Assembly: GCA_029263395.1 (NCBI GenBank)
Contig: JAJCXO010000156.1
Location: 107,529 to 171,528 of the forward strand
Source: Acidobacteriota bacterium
GTDB lineage: Bacteria; Acidobacteriota; Thermoanaerobaculia; Multivoradales; J023
DNA length: 64,000 bases
Direction: 5' to 3'
The translations under genes were made by a program, and so were the position numbers. Of this stretch, positions 1 to 12,000 are shown one piece after another. The notes under the pieces are model-generated. The model ran no database searches. It was not told where the DNA came from and saw only the letters and a program-made list of their open reading frames with translations. How positions within the stretch are numbered: position 1 is the first letter of the stretch; the number at the start of each line of letters is the position of its first letter.

Positions 1-65
1 TCGTGTCGGTGGGCTGCGCTCAAGTTCAGTAATGCATCGCCGGGCTTGAGACGAGATCTGATGCG

Positions 66-2801
66 TCAAGACTCCGGTTGGGAATCCTGTGGCTCGAGGC
101 CGGCACGCACTTCATCAAACCAAGGGAAGCTGAACCAACGAGAGTGGACGCCTTTGTCCAAGGCACGCTGAGCATTCCACCGCGCCGAGGCACCGTCGCC
201 GACTAGCACAAAAACCAACGAGGCTTCATAGGCGGTCATCGGATTCTCGGGTGCCAGTCGCAACGCCTCTTGAATCGCCGCCACCGCTTCCGGAGACCGT
301 TCGAGATGGGCCAACGCCTGAGCTCGGACGGTCAGCAGTTTCTCGGGGTTGGGATCGCGCGCGCTGTGCTCCAGCACTTGTTCGTAGTACGACGCCGCCT
401 CCGGCAGCCGGCCGGCTAACAACTCGGCATCAGCAAGGTTGAGCAGGGTAAACGGTGACCCCGGCGCCAGCTCCAAGGCCTGCCGAAAGCGATGAGCCGC
501 TTCAGCGTAACGCCGAATCAACATGTAGGCAGTACCGAGGTTGGTCAACTCCGCAGTTTCAGGCGATCGCTCGACCAACCCTTCGTAAAGCTCCGCTGCA
601 CGCTGTGCACTGCCATTCATCAATTCGAGCTGGGCCAGCCGGGACAGCGCCGCGTAGTGGTTTGGCACTCGTTCGAGGGCTGCTTCGAGGGCCTGTCGCG
701 CTCCCTCGACATCCCCACTGCGAGACAACATCCCACTGTAGTCGATGTGATAGCCGAACGAGGGTAGCCGCTTCAGCAACTCATCCATCAAGGCGAGAGC
801 CTGCTCGGTTCGTCCCGCCCTTTCGAGCAATCGGGCTCGTTGATACATGGCGTGGGTGTTGCCCGGCTGAAGCCGTTGTAGGCTCTCGAGAGCCTGTTCC
901 GCAGCATCGATCCTGCCAGCGATGCGAGCCAGGTGCGCTTGATTGTTCAGGACGCGAGGATCCTCCTCAGGAGCGATCCTCCGAGCTCGCTCCAAAGACT
1001 CTTCGGCACGCTGGAGCAGAGCCGAGTCGCGGGTTTCCTGGAATGCCGTCAACAGAATCCTCATCTCGAGTAGCGGCAAGGGTGGGTAACGTGGAGAGCT
1101 GCGCTGCAAGCGGTCCAGCTCGGTGACAAGCTCATCGACAGAAAATCCCCCTTTGCGCTGGCGGAACTTCCGTTTCAGCTGGATGTATGCGGCGTAGTCT
1201 TCAGGCCGAACCTCCAAGCGAGATATACCGGGTCTCAGGCGGCGATCCGGATAAGCGGTCGGCAGGTGCTCGATGACCGCCCTGCTGACCTCGAGCAGTT
1301 GACCGGCGTCGATACTCAGCCCTTGGGTCCACAACAAATGCCCATCGAGGCCGGCGAAGCGCTGCAATACCAGCTGACACAGATAGGCTCCACAATCCAG
1401 CCGCGAGACCAGCACTTCATCGGCTCCTGCTGCCCGGGCCAAGGCTGCCGGCTCTTGCGGAAAGTCAGTACCTGGTGTGAGGGTAGTGAGAGCCTGAAAG
1501 CCCAGCAGACCTTGTTGCAGAGCGGTGTGTACCGCACTCGCGGTCAACTCGAGATCTTGTTTGCGGTCCTCAGGAGGGATTGTGGACGAAATTACCGTCT
1601 CGGGTACAACCACGTATAGCGGCTCGACCGGACGGACAAGCCACCACCAAGCAGCCAGGAGTGCCACGGCCACTACAACCGCCAGCAGCGTCAACCAACG
1701 CCGCCGGGTCGAGGTAAAGGCACGTTTATTCTCGTCAGAATCACCAACCCCCGGCTCGATCGCGTCAGAACGTGCCACATCAGGACCGGCCACCTCAGAC
1801 TCTGCCACCTCAGACTCTGCCACCTCAGACCGTGCCACACCTCTCCCCAGGGTGCGATCCGGCGGCTCCTCGAGAAGGGTGATGTCGCCTTCGGCCTCCA
1901 AATCTTCACTAGCAGTCCACGGCTCCGGCCCGGGCTCCGGGAACTCAGCGAGAACCGCCTCGAGCTCGAGCAACGTCTGTTCGGCGCTCTGCGGACGATA
2001 GCGAGGATCCTTCTCCAGCAAGCGCCCGATCAGGCCTGAAAAGGCTTCGGATACAGCAGGATTCGCGTCGCTAGCCGACGGTGGCTGCCAGGTGCAGATC
2101 CGCTGAATGGTCTCGATCTGGGTGTTGCCGCGAAAAGCGATATCCCCGGTGACCATCTCGTAGAGCAAGCTACCCAGAGAAAAGAGGTCGGAGCGCGGCC
2201 CAATCTCACCGCCTTGGACTTGTTCCGGCGACATGGCGGTGAGCGTGCCAATCAACGCACCCTCGGCCGAGACCTGGGTTTCTGGCGCTTGCAGGTTGAA
2301 GCGCTTCGCCAGCCCAAAATCAAGAATCTTGGCCTGCTCTTTCCTGCCGGTCGAGCTACCGGCCGTCACCATTACGTTCTCAGCTTTGAGATCGCGATGC
2401 ACCAGTCCCGCAGCATGCGCGGCGGCCAAGCCACTGAGAATGTCCCAGGCAAGACGCGCTGCCCGCTGCGATGCCAGCGGGCCGGCCCGCAGTAGCGCAC
2501 GCAGCGAAGCGCCCGGTACCAGCTCCATGACGATCCAATCACTGTCCTCGGTCTCGACCCAATCAAAAACTTGCACGATAGCCGGATGATGCAGCCGCGC
2601 CGCCGCCCGGGCTTCCCGCCGAAATCGTTTGCGAACCTTGGCGGGTTCCTGCCTTCCAAGCCAGAAACGCTTCAAGGCCACTGGACGATCGAGGCGTTCG
2701 TCGAAACCAACATACACTTCACCCATGCCGCCTCGACCCAACAGGCGTTCGAGGCGATAGGGACCGACGTTTTCGAGATCGACAGTTCCCGACACAGGCA
2801 T
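66..2801 (-). CDS. Ser/Thr protein kinase with C-terminal TPR repeats
   Basis: Hanks-type protein kinase. The kinase domain spans about residues 16-290: glycine loop LLGRGGMGEVYV, ATP-binding Lys in VALKRF (about residue 45), catalytic HRDLKAEN (136-143) and DFG (162-164). A linker with a pentapeptide repeat (SEVAE-like, about 324-346) leads to one transmembrane helix (about 370-390, LTLLAVVVAVALLA). The outer part is about 520 residues, mostly TPR-like helical repeats that often mediate protein binding. The topology, cytoplasmic kinase and external TPR region, is typical of family members that sense or assemble complexes at the membrane. No phosphatase or obvious substrate is adjacent. The start is uncertain by one codon: a GTG at 2804 directly precedes the ATG at 2801, and I see no clear ribosome-binding site. 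The kinase call is firm; the signal and targets are unknown. Confidence 0.92.
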   Translation of the reverse strand: MPVSGTVDLENVGPYRLERLLGRGGMGEVYVGFDERLDRPVALKRFWLGRQEPAKVRKRFRREARAAARLHHPAIVQVFDWVETEDSDWIVMELVPGASLRALLRAGPLASQRAARLAWDILSGLAAAHAAGLVHRDLKAENVMVTAGSSTGRKEQAKILDFGLAKRFNLQAPETQVSAEGALIGTLTAMSPEQVQGGEIGPRSDLFSLGSLLYEMVTGDIAFRGNTQIETIQRICTWQPPSASDANPAVSEAFSGLIGRLLEKDPRYRPQSAEQTLLELEAVLAEFPEPGPEPWTASEDLEAEGDITLLEEPPDRTLGRGVARSEVAESEVAESEVAGPDVARSDAIEPGVGDSDENKRAFTSTRRRWLTLLAVVVAVALLAAWWWLVRPVEPLYVVVPETVISSTIPPEDRKQDLELTASAVHTALQQGLLGFQALTTLTPGTDFPQEPAALARAAGADEVLVSRLDCGAYLCQLVLQRFAGLDGHLLWTQGLSIDAGQLLEVSRAVIEHLPTAYPDRRLRPGISRLEVRPEDYAAYIQLKRKFRQRKGGFSVDELVTELDRLQRSSPRYPPLPLLEMRILLTAFQETRDSALLQRAEESLERARRIAPEEDPRVLNNQAHLARIAGRIDAAEQALESLQRLQPGNTHAMYQRARLLERAGRTEQALALMDELLKRLPSFGYHIDYSGMLSRSGDVEGARQALEAALERVPNHYAALSRLAQLELMNGSAQRAAELYEGLVERSPETAELTNLGTAYMLIRRYAEAAHRFRQALELAPGSPFTLLNLADAELLAGRLPEAASYYEQVLEHSARDPNPEKLLTVRAQALAHLERSPEAVAAIQEALRLAPENPMTAYEASLVFVLVGDGASARWNAQRALDKGVHSRWFSFPWFDEVRAGLEPQDSQPES
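1766..1840. repeat. Five 15-bp tandem units inside a kinase linker
   Basis: Five consecutive 15-bp units of the form CAGACTCTGCCACCT, two identical and three with a few changes, lie in the part of the kinase gene that encodes the juxtamembrane linker. Each unit is five codons, so the frame is kept and the protein gains a pentapeptide repeat of the VAESE type just before the membrane helix. Confidence 0.85.
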
Positions 2802-2967
2802 CACCGCGTGGGCTGATCAAGTTGGTGTGGAGATTGAGCGGTTCTGTCTCGAGACCTCTATCTCGCAGCACACGCTCTCTGCCCTAGAAGATATCTCAGC
2901 TGCCCTTTTAGACGCTGGTTCTATTCATTCCACGACTTGATTACTCATCGCCTACTGTAGGCCGCAA

Positions 2968-3002
2968 TAAAAAAGGCCGGGCAGTGCCCGGCCTTTTTTT
3001 CA
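2968..3002 (-). terminator. Rho-independent terminator of the giant repeat gene
   Basis: A perfect 8-bp stem (GGCCGGGC / GCCCGGCC, 2975-2993) with a 3-nt loop is flanked by an A-run on one side and a T-run on the other, so it can work on either strand. On the minus strand it begins 15 bases after the stop codon of the giant gene ending at 3017 and insulates the kinase gene downstream. This is the clearest intrinsic terminator in the window. Confidence 0.92.
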
Positions 3003-3016
3003 ACAGACGATCGGAC

Positions 3017-6000
3017 CTACGGTTGGTAGGTGATCACCAACTGCGGATGCCTGGAGCTGTTCGAGTTGTCACCCGAGTAGTAGCCCATATAGTCATTGCC
3101 GCTATCGTCGTTGTCATCGAGGTCAAAGTAGATTCGGAGCTGTGTCCGACCGCCCGCGTTGACCGCAGCCAACCCTGCCGCATTGAGACTACCTTCCGAC
3201 CAATCACCGTTGGACGGCGGGTTGGAGAGCGACGCCACTTGGGTTGCGGTTGCGGCTGCCTGAAAGTCACTGGTCTCGACCGCCGTTGAACCCGAGAAGC
3301 TGCCGCTCTGGATATCGACCCAGCAGGTGCCGTGGGTGGTGAAGGGGTTGGTTCCGGTCAATTTGCCACGCTGGAGGCGCAGATCAGCCGACAGAATGGT
3401 GGCTCCAGCTGGGATCGACGAGGTGTCGAAGGAGACGATCGCCTTGTATTGGCTATCCTTCTTATGGTCACCAGGCCGCAGGGCACTAGCTCCGCTACCG
3501 GTATTATTTCGGCTGCCGCCAACATCGGAGTTCTCGCTGGACTCACGGACCCAACCATCTTCACTGCCGATCGACGTGAGGGTCACCTGGACCGGTGGCA
3601 ACTTGACGGTCAAGCTGATCGCGGCAACAGCGGTCAGTCCACCAGAGTCGGTCACCGAGGCGGTGATGGTGTGAGGTCCGAGCGACAGGGTCGAGGTACT
3701 GAACCCACCGCCGCTACCGATGACGCCATCGAGATCGGAGGACCAGGTCAGACCAGCGGTCAAATCTCCATCTTCCAGATCGATGGCAGACCCTACAAAG
3801 CTGATCGCATCCCCTTGATCAAAGGTCGATCCATCAGACGGCGAAGTGATGCTCGCACTCGGTGCAGCGTTCACCGTCAACGTAATCGTGTCGCTCGATG
3901 ACAACCCGCCAGCATCGGTCACCGAGGCGGTGATCACGTGGGTGCCACTCGAAAGTGACGATGTCGTGAACGAACCACCCGTGCCGATCGCACCGTCAAG
4001 ATCCGACGTCCAACTCAAGCTCGACGTCAAATCACCGTCCTCCGTGTCGCTCGCCGTACCGACGAAACTCACCGAGGCACCCACGTTAACGCTTGAACCG
4101 TCAGCCGGCGACGTGATGCTCGCGCTCGGGCCACCATTCACCGTCAGAGTGATCGTGTCGCTGGAGGACAACCCGCCAACATCCGTCACCGAGGCGGTGA
4201 TCACGTGCGTACCGCTCGACAACGAAGACGTCGTGAACGAGCCACCGTTGCCGATCGCACCGTCCAGACTCGACGTCCAACTCAAGCTCGATGTCAAATC
4301 GCCGTCCTCCGTGTCGCTCGCCGTACCGACGAAACTCACCGAGGCACCCGTGTTAACGCTTGAACCGTCAACCGGCGACGTGATGCTCGCACTTGGACCA
4401 CCGTTCACCGTCAACGTGATCGTGTCACTCGACGACAACCCGCCAGCGTCCGTCACCGAAGCCGTGATCACGTGTGTGCCGCTCGACAACGAAGACATCG
4501 TGAACGAACCACCCGTGCCGATCGCGCCGTCGAGATCCGATGTCCAGCTCAAGCTAGACGTCAGGTCGCCGTCCTCCGAGTCGCTCGCCGTGCCGACAAA
4601 ACTCACTGAGTCACCCGCGTTGAATCCGGTACCGTCGGCCGGTGACGTGATGCTCGCGCTCGGACCGGCGTTCACGGTCACCGTGATCGTGTCGCTGGAG
4701 GACAACCCGCCAGCATCCGTCACCGAAGCGGTGATCACATGCGTGCCACTCGACAGCGAAGACGTCGTGAACGAACCACCCGTGCCGATCGCACCGTCGA
4801 GATCCGATGTCCAGGAAAGGTTGGCGGTGAGATCTCCGTCGTCGTAGTCGGTTGCCGAACCTGTGAAGGTGACGTCGACGCCGGCGTTGACCATCGAGCC
4901 GTTGATCGGAGCGGTGATCGACGCCGATGGTGCGCTGTTGTCGATCTGGATGTTGACCGTATAGCTACCACTGAGACCACCCGAGTCGGTCACCGACGCG
5001 GTGATGACATGGGCACCCTGCGACAGATTGGCCGAGAACGTTGCCCCGCTGCCAATGACACCGTCGAGATCGGACGTCCAACTGAGGCTGGCACCAAGAT
5101 CACCATCTTCGATATCACTGGCCACGCCGGCGAAGGCGATGGCATCAGCGGTGACGAAGCTCGAGCCGCTAGCCGGCGTCGAGATTGTGACGGAAGGCTC
5201 AGTGTTGGCTGGATCGATGGTGATGTTCACCGAGGCATAACCGGTCAAACCACCACTATCGTTCACCATGGCGGTAATCAGGTGGTCGCCCTCCGTCAAG
5301 ATCCTGAAGATCGAACCGCCGCTGCCGAGCGCGCCGTCGCGGTCGGAGAACCACTGGATGCTGGCGGTGAGATCCCCGTCGTCATAGTCCGTCGCCGACC
5401 CCGCAAATTCGACTGCGACAGCGGCTCCGTAATGTGTGCCTTCAACCGGCGACGTGATCGTCGGCACCGGTGGCGTGTTGTCCACCTGGAGGACGATCGA
5501 CGCTTCGCCACTACGCCCGCCAGCATCGATCACCGAGGCGATGACATAGTGACTACCGATCGACAGGTTGGCGGTCACGGCAGCCCCAGTGCCGATCACA
5601 CCATCGAGATCCGATGTCCACACCAAGCTGGCCGACACGTCTCCCTCTTCCGGGTCACTCGCCGTACCGGTGAAGGTAATGGTGTCCGCTGTGACGAAAA
5701 CCGAGGCATCAGCCGGCGACGCGATGTTCACGCTCGGCGGCAGATTGGTCGGAGCGATGACGGTGACGTCGACGTAGGAACTGAATGACCCGTAGGCATC
5801 GGTGTGTGAGGCGGAGACGTTATCTCCGAGCTGCGTCTGGAGGAGACCATCGAAGGTATCCGCTACCGGGTTGTCCTGGAGCGTCACCAAGCCCTCAAAG
5901 ACCCCGGTGTCGAGACCCGTTTCGCTGAGATACACATCCACTAGATCACCAGTGCTGGAGGCGTAGGCCGTCGCCATCACTGAATCGATCAGAGCTGAAT

Positions 6001-9000
6001 CGTTTGCAGCGTGGTCTTCGACTCGCAACCACGCGTCAAGACCGTTTTCGATCACCTGGACTTCAACGCCGAAGCCATCAATAAACGCGATGCGCGAGCC
6101 CAGCGTCGATGCCGTAGCTTGCGACTCACTGTAGGCGTCGCTGTAGGTGGCGTTCACCGTGTCGTAGGGGATGGCGCCTCCTGACACCTCTGTACTCAAC
6201 AGCCCGTCCCCAACGGATCCGGGACCTACCCCCAGATCGATCGAGCCGGTGAACACGCCAGTGTCCACTCCGGTCTCGGTCAGGGTCAAGGATTCGCTGT
6301 CCCCGGTGAGTTCCGCAGTCAACTGGACCGACGTCGTGTCAGCCGCCGAAGGGTTCTGATTGGCGGTGTGATCCGTGACCCGCACGAAGGCATCGGAGGC
6401 TTGCAGGTACTCCGCCGTCAGCTGACCCGCAGCATCGACGAAAAATGTTGTACTGCCAACAACGGCGGCGCTGTCGGAGGCCGCCGAGCCTGTGCCGGTG
6501 AACGGGGCGCGCGTGGCTTCAATCTGCTCTCCGGCGGCGGCGTCGAGCAGGAAGTCAGGCTCGGAACCACTCGAACCGAGGCCGATCGAGCCCTCGTAGA
6601 TCGCTGTGTTGAGCCCGGTCTCGGTCAACAACACCTGCTCAACATCGCCGCTGTCGAGCGCGGTGACCGTGACGTCGACTACGTCGAGTAATCCGGGATC
6701 GTTCACCGTGTGATTGATCACTCGCAGCGTGATCTGATCGCCGGCGGCATAGGTCTCGGTCTCCTGGCCGAAGAGGTTGATGAAATTCAGCCGCATCGAC
6801 ACCGTGGTAGCGGTCGCGCTGCTGCCACCATAACTTGCGGTCACTTGTTCGGCCAAGAATTCCGGCTGGTCGCTGTTCGAGGTTTCCAACACGCCGTTCG
6901 ACGGCGTCCCGGTGGTGAACGATGGATCCACAAACGCGATCGGGATCTGGCCTTCGAAGATGCCGCTATCGGCCTCGGTCTCGGTCAACAGCAGTGACTC
7001 ACTGTCACTGGCGTAGAGCGAACCCAGGCTAACCGCCAGGCTGTCGATCAACACCGGATCGGTGTTGTCCGCAACGCTGAACACCCGCACCCTGGCGATG
7101 TGGTCTTCCAGTAGCTGGGTGGCTGGTAATCCAGCCTCATCAAAGAACTCGACTCCGACACCGGTAATCTCTGCCGAGGTCCAATTGATCGACCCGGCGA
7201 CCTGGCTGTAGGACGCCGAGATCTGTCCCCCGGACTGAGCCTCCAAGACGCCGTTGAACGAGTCTGGCGATGTGCTGTCAGCGAGGTAAATCGTGCCCTC
7301 GTAAACGCCCGTCGTTTTGCCGGTCTCTTCGAGGAAGATGTCAACACTGTCGCCGAGGCTCGACGACAGATGCACCTGGACCCCTTCCAAGATCGCCGGA
7401 TCGTTGACGTTCTGGTCGACGATCCGCAAATAAGCGGTTGAACCGGTAGCGTACGACGCCGTCGGCTGGCCGGCGGCATCAACAAACTCCATCCGCGAGC
7501 CGACCGTCCGGGCCACGGCACTCGATTGATTGAACGCGTCGCTGTAAGTGGCGATCACCGTATCGCGACGATCGGCTACAAACGGATCTTCGTTGGTATC
7601 GAGCACACCGTTGCCAATCTGTGAAGAGCCGAGGCGGGTGGCAAACGAACCTTCGAAGACGCCGGTATCGAACCCGGTTTCGGTCAGGGTCAGGGTTTCG
7701 CTGTCGCCGGTCACCTCCGATGCCAACTGTACCGACGTCTCCTCGATCGTGGAGAGATCCTGATTGGCGCTGTGGTCGATCACCCGCACGTAAACCGGGG
7801 CACCTTGCAGATACTCCGCGGTCAGCTGCCCAGCTTCATCGATGAAGAAGGTTTCGCTACCAGCGATGGTCGCCGTATCAAAACCCGCCGCACCGGTGCC
7901 GGTGAAGGGGGCACGAGTCGCTTCGATCTGCTCACCGGCGGCGGCATCGAGTTCTTCGTTGGGACCGGTGCCGAGAGCAATCGAGCCCTCGTAGATCGCG
8001 GTATCGAACCCAGTCTCGGTCAACAGTACCTGCTCGGAATCGCCAGTGCTGAGCGCGGTGACCGTGACGTCGACCACGTCGAGCAGGCCAGGATCGTTCA
8101 CCGTGTGGTTGATCACTCGAACATAAACCTGGTCACCCGCAGCGTAGGCCTCAACCTCTTGGCCGAAACCATCGATGAAACTGAGCTGCATCGACACGGT
8201 GGTCACCGTGGCACTGCCGCCACCGAAGCTCGCCGTCACTTGTTCAGCCAGGAATGCCGGTTGGGAACTGTTGGAGGTTTCCAACACACCGTTCGACGGT
8301 GTGCCAGTAGTCGACGATGGATCTACAAACGCGGTGGTGACCTCACCTTCGAAGATGCCGCTATCGGCCTCGGTCTCGATCAGCAGCAGCAACTCACTGT
8401 CGCTGGCATAAAGTGTCGCCAAGCTCACCGTCAGGCTGTCGACCGCACCCGGATCAGAGTTATCCGCCACGCTGAACACCCGCACTCGGGCGACGTGGTC
8501 TTCCAAAAGCTGTGTGGCCGGTAACCCGGTTTCATCGAAGAACTCGACCGCGGTAGCGGTAATGTCAGCCGAGGCCCAATTGATCGATCCTGCCGCCTGG
8601 CTGTACGACGCCGAAATTTGACCGCCGGGCAGAGTCTCTAAAGTGCCGTTGAACGAGTCGGACGACGTGGCGTCGGCGAGATAAAGCAAACCTTCGTAGA
8701 TGCCGGTCGTCTTGCCGGTCTCTTCGAGAAAGATGTCCAGGCTGTCGCCGAGGCTCGACGACAGGCTCACTTGGACCCCTTCGAAGATCGCCGGATCGTT
8801 GACGTTCTGGTCGACAACCCGCAGGTATGCGGTCGAACCGGTGGCGTAGGACAAAGCCGGCTGACCGGCCGCATCGACGAAAGTGATCTGTGAGCCGACG
8901 GTCCGAGCGACTGCAGTCGACTGACTAAAGGCGTCACTGTAGGTGGCGATCAAGGTGTCGCGACGATCGGCCGCAAACTGATTCTCGTTGGTATCGAGCA

Positions 9001-12000
9001 CCCCGCTGCCGACCTGGGCGATGCCGAGTCGGGTGTCGATCGCACCTTCGAACATGCCACTGTCAGCTTCGGTTTCCACCAAGGTCAACAACTCGCTATC
9101 GCCAGTCACCTCTGACATCAGCTGGACCGATGTCGACTCGACGAAAGACGGATTCTGGTTGGCGCTGTGATCGATCACCCGCACGGTCACTGGCGCACCT
9201 TGCAGGTACTCCGCCGTCAGCTGACCGTCGGCATCGATGAAGAAGGTCTCGCTGCCGAAAATCGTCGCCGCATCAAAACCTTCGGCCCCGGTGCCGGTGA
9301 AGGGTGCGCGGGTGGCTTCGATCGCTTCGCCAGCCGCCGCGTCAAGCATTGAATCCGGCTCGGAGCCATTCGAGCCCAGGGCGATCGAGCCCTCATAAAC
9401 CGCAGTGTCGAATCCGGTCTCACTCAGCAACACCTGCTCGGAATCCCCAGTGGCGAGGGCAGTCACCGTGACGTCGACCACGTCGATTAGCCCAGGATCG
9501 TTCACCGTGTGGTTGACGACCCGTACATAAACCTGGTCGCCCGCAGCGTAGGCTTCAACCTCTTGACCGAAGCCATCGATGAAGTCGAGCAGCATCGACA
9601 CCGTTGTGACCGTTGCGCTGCCGCCAGCGAAGCTCGCCGTTACCTGTTCAGCCAGGAATGCCGGTTGGTAACTGTTCGAGGTCTCCAACACACCGTTGGG
9701 GGTCGCCGTCATCGTCGGCGGACTGACGAACGCGGTTGTCATCTCACCTTCAAAAATGCCACTGTCGGGATCGGTCTCGGTCAGCAGCAGCAACTCACCG
9801 TCGCTGGCATAAAGCGTCGCCAGGTTCACGGTCAGACTGTCGACCGCTCCCGGATCAAAATTGTCCGCGTAGCTGAACACCCGCACCCGAGCGACGTGGT
9901 CCTCGAGCAGTTGCACCGTCGGTAGACCGGCTTGGTCAAAAAACTCGACCGCGGTGGCGGTAATGTCCGCCGAGGCCCAGTTGATCGAGCCTGCCGCCTG
10001 GTTGTACGACGCTGAGACTTGCCCGCCAGCTTGGGTCTCCAAGGTCCCGTTGAAGCTATCCGGCGTCTGACCGGCGGCGAGGTCAATCGCACCCTCGTAG
10101 ATGCCGGTCGTTTTGCCGGTCTCTTCGAGGAAGTAGTCCAGACTATCGCCGATGCTCGACGACAGGCTCACCTGGACTCCTTCCAAGATCGCCGGATCGT
10201 TGACGTTCTGGTCGACGACCCGGAGGTACGCCGTCGAGCCGGTGGCGTAGGCTGTGGTGGGTTGGCCAGCCGCATCGACAAATATGATCTGCGAGCCGAC
10301 GGTGCGGGCGGTTGCGCTCGACTGACTGAAGGCGTCGCTGTAGGTAGCGATCAACGTATCGCGACGATCCGCTGCAAACTGATTCTCGTCAGTGTCGAGC
10401 ACGCCGTCACCTAAGATGGCGGCACCCAACCGAGTGTCGATCGAGCCCTCGAAACGTCCGCTGTCCGTTCCGGTCTCGACCAACGTCAGTGACTCGCTGT
10501 CACCGGTGACCTCGGACACCAACTGCACCGAGGTCGACTCGACCAACGATGGATTCTGGTTGGCGCTGTGATCGATCACCCGCACCGTCGCCGGAGCGCC
10601 TTGCAGGTATTCCGCGGCCAGCTGACCGGCGGCATCGACGAAATACGTCTCGCTGCCGACAATCAGCGCCAGATCGCTAGCGTGTGGCAAGGTGCTGGTA
10701 TTCGCGTAGGCTTCAACCCTGATCTGCTCACCCGCTACGGCGTCCAACAAACCTGCAGATTGTCCAAGCATGATCGAGCCCTCGAATACCCCGGAATCGA
10801 AGTCGGTCTCGGTCAGACTGATACCCTCGAGATGAATGTCGCCAAGGGCCGATACCAGGGCACTGTTTTGATCGATCAAGCCAGAATCGAAGTTCCACGC
10901 AAAATTGATCACCCGCACGAACACCTGCCCGCCGGCAGCATAAACCTCCGTATCCTGGCCAAAGCCGTCGACGAAAGAGAGGCGCATCGAGAACACGGTT
11001 GCAGTGGCACTCTCTCCGCTGAAGGTCGCCGTGACCTGGTCTGGAAGGAACGAACCGTAGTAGCTGTTGGAAGTTTCGAGAATCCCGTTTGCCAGAATGC
11101 CGATCTCGGTCGGCGGATACACAAAGTCCATCTCGATCGTGGCTTCGAATAGACCGCTGTCTGGCTCGGTCTCGGCTAACACCACATCTTCCTCGTCCGC
11201 TGCATAAAGACTGGTGAGGGTTACCGTGACCTGGTCGATCGATCCAGGATCGGTATTATCTCCGTGACTAGTCACCCGCACCCGCGCCAAACCGTTCTCA
11301 AAAAGTTCGAGGGTTGGCAGCCCCGCGTCGTCAAAGAATTCAATCTGGGCACCGGTGATGCTCGCTGATGTGGCTTTGTTACCGCCCGACCCGTCGTAGT
11401 ACGACGCGGAGATGTCACCGCCAGCCTGAGTCTCGAGGGTTCCGTTGAACGAGTCCGGCGCGAAACTGTCGGCCAGATCGATCGACCCTTCGTAGATACC
11501 GGCTGTTTTGTCGGTCTCCTCCAGGTAGACATCGATGGTGTCGCCGATGCTCGACGACACTGTCACCATGGCCGACTCGAGCACCGCAGGATCGTTCAGG
11601 TGCTGATCTTCGACACGCAGAAACGCGGTCGCGCCGGTCGCGAACGATGGCGTGACCTGACCTGCACCGTCGATGAATTCGATCCTCCCCGCAAAGCTGC
11701 GGGTGATAGCGATGGACTGGCCAAAGCTATCGCTGTAGGTCGCTGTCAAGGTGTCCCATCGATCCGCCGAATAAAAGTTTTCGACGGTGTGGAGCACCCC
11801 ATCATTCGGGTATCCGTAGCCGAGCTGAGTGGCGAGCGAGCCTTCGAACACTCCGGTGTCCGGCCCGGTTTCGACCAGCGTCGCAGTTTCGAAGTCTGCC
11901 GTTACTCCCGACCGGACTTCGATCGAGGTCGAGTCGGCAAACGATGGATTCTGATTGGCTGGATGGTCGATCACCCGCAGGTAGAGCGGAGCCCCGTGCA

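Noticed and set aside
1..65. Gene fragment at the left edge
   Set aside because: Too short to assign; no motif seen.
3846..4847. Long plus-strand open frame opposite the giant gene
   Set aside because: It is antisense to highly repetitive coding DNA, its own sequence is a repeat shadow, and it lacks a ribosome-binding site. The minus-strand protein has a signal peptide and domains.
7772..8524. Other plus-strand frames of 100-250 codons across 4.7-13.7 kb
   Set aside because: Same cause: the codon pattern of the repeated domains keeps the opposite strand open. None has recognisable features.
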